Below, in pieces: positions 62,590-64,000 of a DNA stretch of 64,000 bases (within the stretch, counting starts at the first letter, position 1; the number at the start of each line of letters is the position of its first letter). The stretch covers positions 186,001 through 250,000 of the forward strand of contig CAWCYG010000001.1 in NCBI GenBank assembly GCA_963799815.1, written 5' to 3'. Made by a program: the position numbers and the translations under genes. This DNA comes from JBDTSW01 sp963799815 (GTDB lineage: Bacteria > Actinomycetota > Thermoleophilia > Solirubrobacterales > 70-9). Below the pieces are notes generated by a model. That model searched no databases, had not been told where the DNA came from, and was given only the letters and a program-made list of their open reading frames with translations.

Positions 62590-63934
62590 CTACCGGGGAG
62601 GCTCGCCGCCCTCCCCCGACGGGGCGGCGGGCACGGCCCGCATCTCCCCTGTGACCGTGCGGATGCGGACCGCGACGACGCGGTTCTCGCGCACGGATTC
62701 GACTCGGATCTCATAGCCATTGGCGGCGATGGTGTCGCCCCGCTTGGGCAGGCGCCCGAGCTCGGAGAAGACGTAGCCACCGATCGAATTGAACGCATCG
62801 GAGGAGACCGGCAGCTCGATGCCGGCGTCCTCGAGATCGCCGATCGGCACGTGCCCCCGGACGTACCAGTCGCCATCTGTGAGCCGGCGTAACTCGGTGG
62901 CTCGCGGATCCGTCTCGTCCTCGATCTCCCCGACGACCTCCTCCAGGATGTCCTCCACGGTCACGATGCCGACCGTGCGCCCGTACTCGTCGGAGACCAC
63001 GCCCAGCGAGCTGCGCTGACGCTGGAGCTCCGCGAGCAGGTCGTCGAGCGGTTTGGTCTCGGGAAAGATCGGGACATCCCGGATGGCGGGCTCGATCGAG
63101 GCGTCGGGGCCGGCGTTCATGTAGAGGCGAGCGACCGAGTTGTTGTGGACGACGCCGCGCACTCGGTCGGGGTTGTCGTCCTCGATCACGATCAGGCGAG
63201 TGTGACCCGAGGAAACACAGCTTCGCAGCGCCACCTCGACCGTCTGATCGGCGTTCACCGTGACCACCGCGGGAACCGGCGTCATCACCTCCCGTGCCTC
63301 CTGCTCGTGCAGGTGAAAGACGCCCCCGAGCATGCCGGCCTCGCCGAGGTCCAGGGTTCCGCCCCGCGCCGAGATTCTGATGATCCCCTTCAGATCCTCG
63401 GAGGTGTGCTTCTCCTCGAGGCTCCTGGGATCCACCCCGAACAGGCGCACCATCGCATTGGAGGTCTTGTTCAAGAGCAGCGTGAACGGAGCGCTGGCCA
63501 CCCGGAATAGGTTCACAGGGCGAACGAGCGCGCGAGCCGCAGGCTCCGGGCGAGAGATCGCGAGCATCTTCGGGACCTGCTCGCCGATCGTGATGTGAAG
63601 AGAGGTCGCGATCGCGAAGGCGATCGCGACGGAGATCCCGGTGGTGACACCCTCCGAGAGGCCCGCCGAAGAGCGGCTCAATCAACGCTGCGATCGCGGG
63701 CTCGCCGAGGAAGCCGATGCCGATCGAGGCCATCGTGATCCCGAGCTGGCACGCCGCGAGGACCTCATCGATCTTCTCGAGCTGCTCGAGCACCTCGTCC
63801 ACCCCGGCCTTGCCCTCCTTGGCGAGGGTCTCGAGGCGCCCGCGACGGCTGCGGACCAACGCGAACTCGGCGGCAACGAACAGGCCGTTGATGGCCACCA
63901 GCAAGAACAGCGCACCGAGCGCGAGCGCCGTCAT
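62590..63934 (-). CDS. CNNM/CorC (HlyC/CorC) family membrane protein, frameshifted in this sequence
   Basis: About 447 residues after joining. The N-terminal DUF21/CNNM membrane domain starts MTALALGALFLLVAINGLFVAAEFALVRSRRGRLETLAKEGK and runs through LAACQLGITMASIGIGFLGEPAIAALIEPLFGG. Near 63661 one extra base breaks the frame; it resumes as LSEGVTTGISVAIAFAIATSLHITIGEQVPKMLAI. Then come a CBS pair (VMTPVPAVVTVNADQTVEVALRSCVSSGHTRLIVIEDD ... LGVVSDEYGRTVGIVTVEDILEEVVGEIEDE) and a CorC_HlyC domain (DWYVRGHVPIGDLEDAGIELP). Members take part in Mg2+ or Co2+ efflux. The first 26 residues of the gene are close to the window end. Confidence 0.86.
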
Positions 63935-64000
63935 CGTGCCGAGGGGGACCGGGCGGCGTCCGGAAGCAAGGCGAGGGACGTCGTCGGGGCGCTTCTACTT

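Overview
The window is dense, very GC-rich chromosomal DNA from an actinobacterium. Gene content and style suggest the class Thermoleophilia (Solirubrobacterales/Gaiellales type): Ala/Arg-rich proteins, many GTG/TTG starts, an ECF sigma factor with a long Pro/Glu tail, a MauE/MauA-like redox cassette, DUF2277, a CGNR zinc-finger regulator and a split transketolase. That placement is an inference from gene content. I see no phage, insertion sequence, CRISPR array or tRNA; the window looks like core chromosome with small accessory pockets.

Layout. 1-8.5 kb: end of a metallophosphoesterase, a CGNR regulator divergent from a micro-gene across a perfect palindrome, a catabolic/transport run (CrtI-like oxidoreductase, MFS, APC permease), a benzoylformate decarboxylase-like ThDP enzyme and a two-domain VOC dioxygenase-like protein. 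8.7-12.8 kb: ECF sigma factor, a strong hairpin, and a polar amino acid ABC importer. 12.8-14.1 kb: palindromic and tandem repeats, a secreted phospholipase A2 and the tmRNA gene. 14.1-18.3 kb: DUF2277, a site-2 protease, a disulfide-reductase-like flavoprotein and a coiled-coil/helix-hairpin-helix protein. 18.4-26 kb: one long minus-strand run, transketolase halves, ftsE-ftsX, S41 protease, RNase R, smpB. With the tmRNA nearby, all three trans-translation and decay components (ssrA, smpB, rnr) lie within 7 kb.

26-30.2 kb holds a lipoprotein and a translationally coupled three-gene cassette: a MauE-thioredoxin fusion, a Tat-exported Cys-rich MauA-like protein, and a CcdA-like membrane domain fused to a propeller-like domain. 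It looks like methylamine-dehydrogenase small-subunit machinery used for something else and is the best candidate for an undescribed system. 30.3-46.4 kb is housekeeping: nadA, nadC, fpg-like, a FIST sensor, prfB with a +1 programmed frameshift site, secA, acyl-CoA synthetase, raiA, comF, thrC, hom, lysA. 46.5-49.5 kb is envelope-related: a Gly-rich repeat protein and an M23 peptidase behind a c-di-AMP (ydaO/yuaA) riboswitch. 49.5-64 kb holds cation transporters, a CWB2 wall-binding protein operon, a sulfatase, paralogous lipoproteins, a thiolase with a TetR-like operator, an MMPL transporter, a 3-hydroxyacyl-CoA dehydrogenase and a CNNM/CorC protein.

Five genes (HHH protein, rnr, CDF transporter, MMPL, CNNM/CorC) are interrupted by frameshifts. 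All seven events go the same way: one extra base restores the frame when skipped. This points to sequence or assembly error rather than gene decay, so these genes are given as full-length loci with the break noted. The prfB frameshift is different: it sits at the canonical CTT TGA C site and is almost certainly real.
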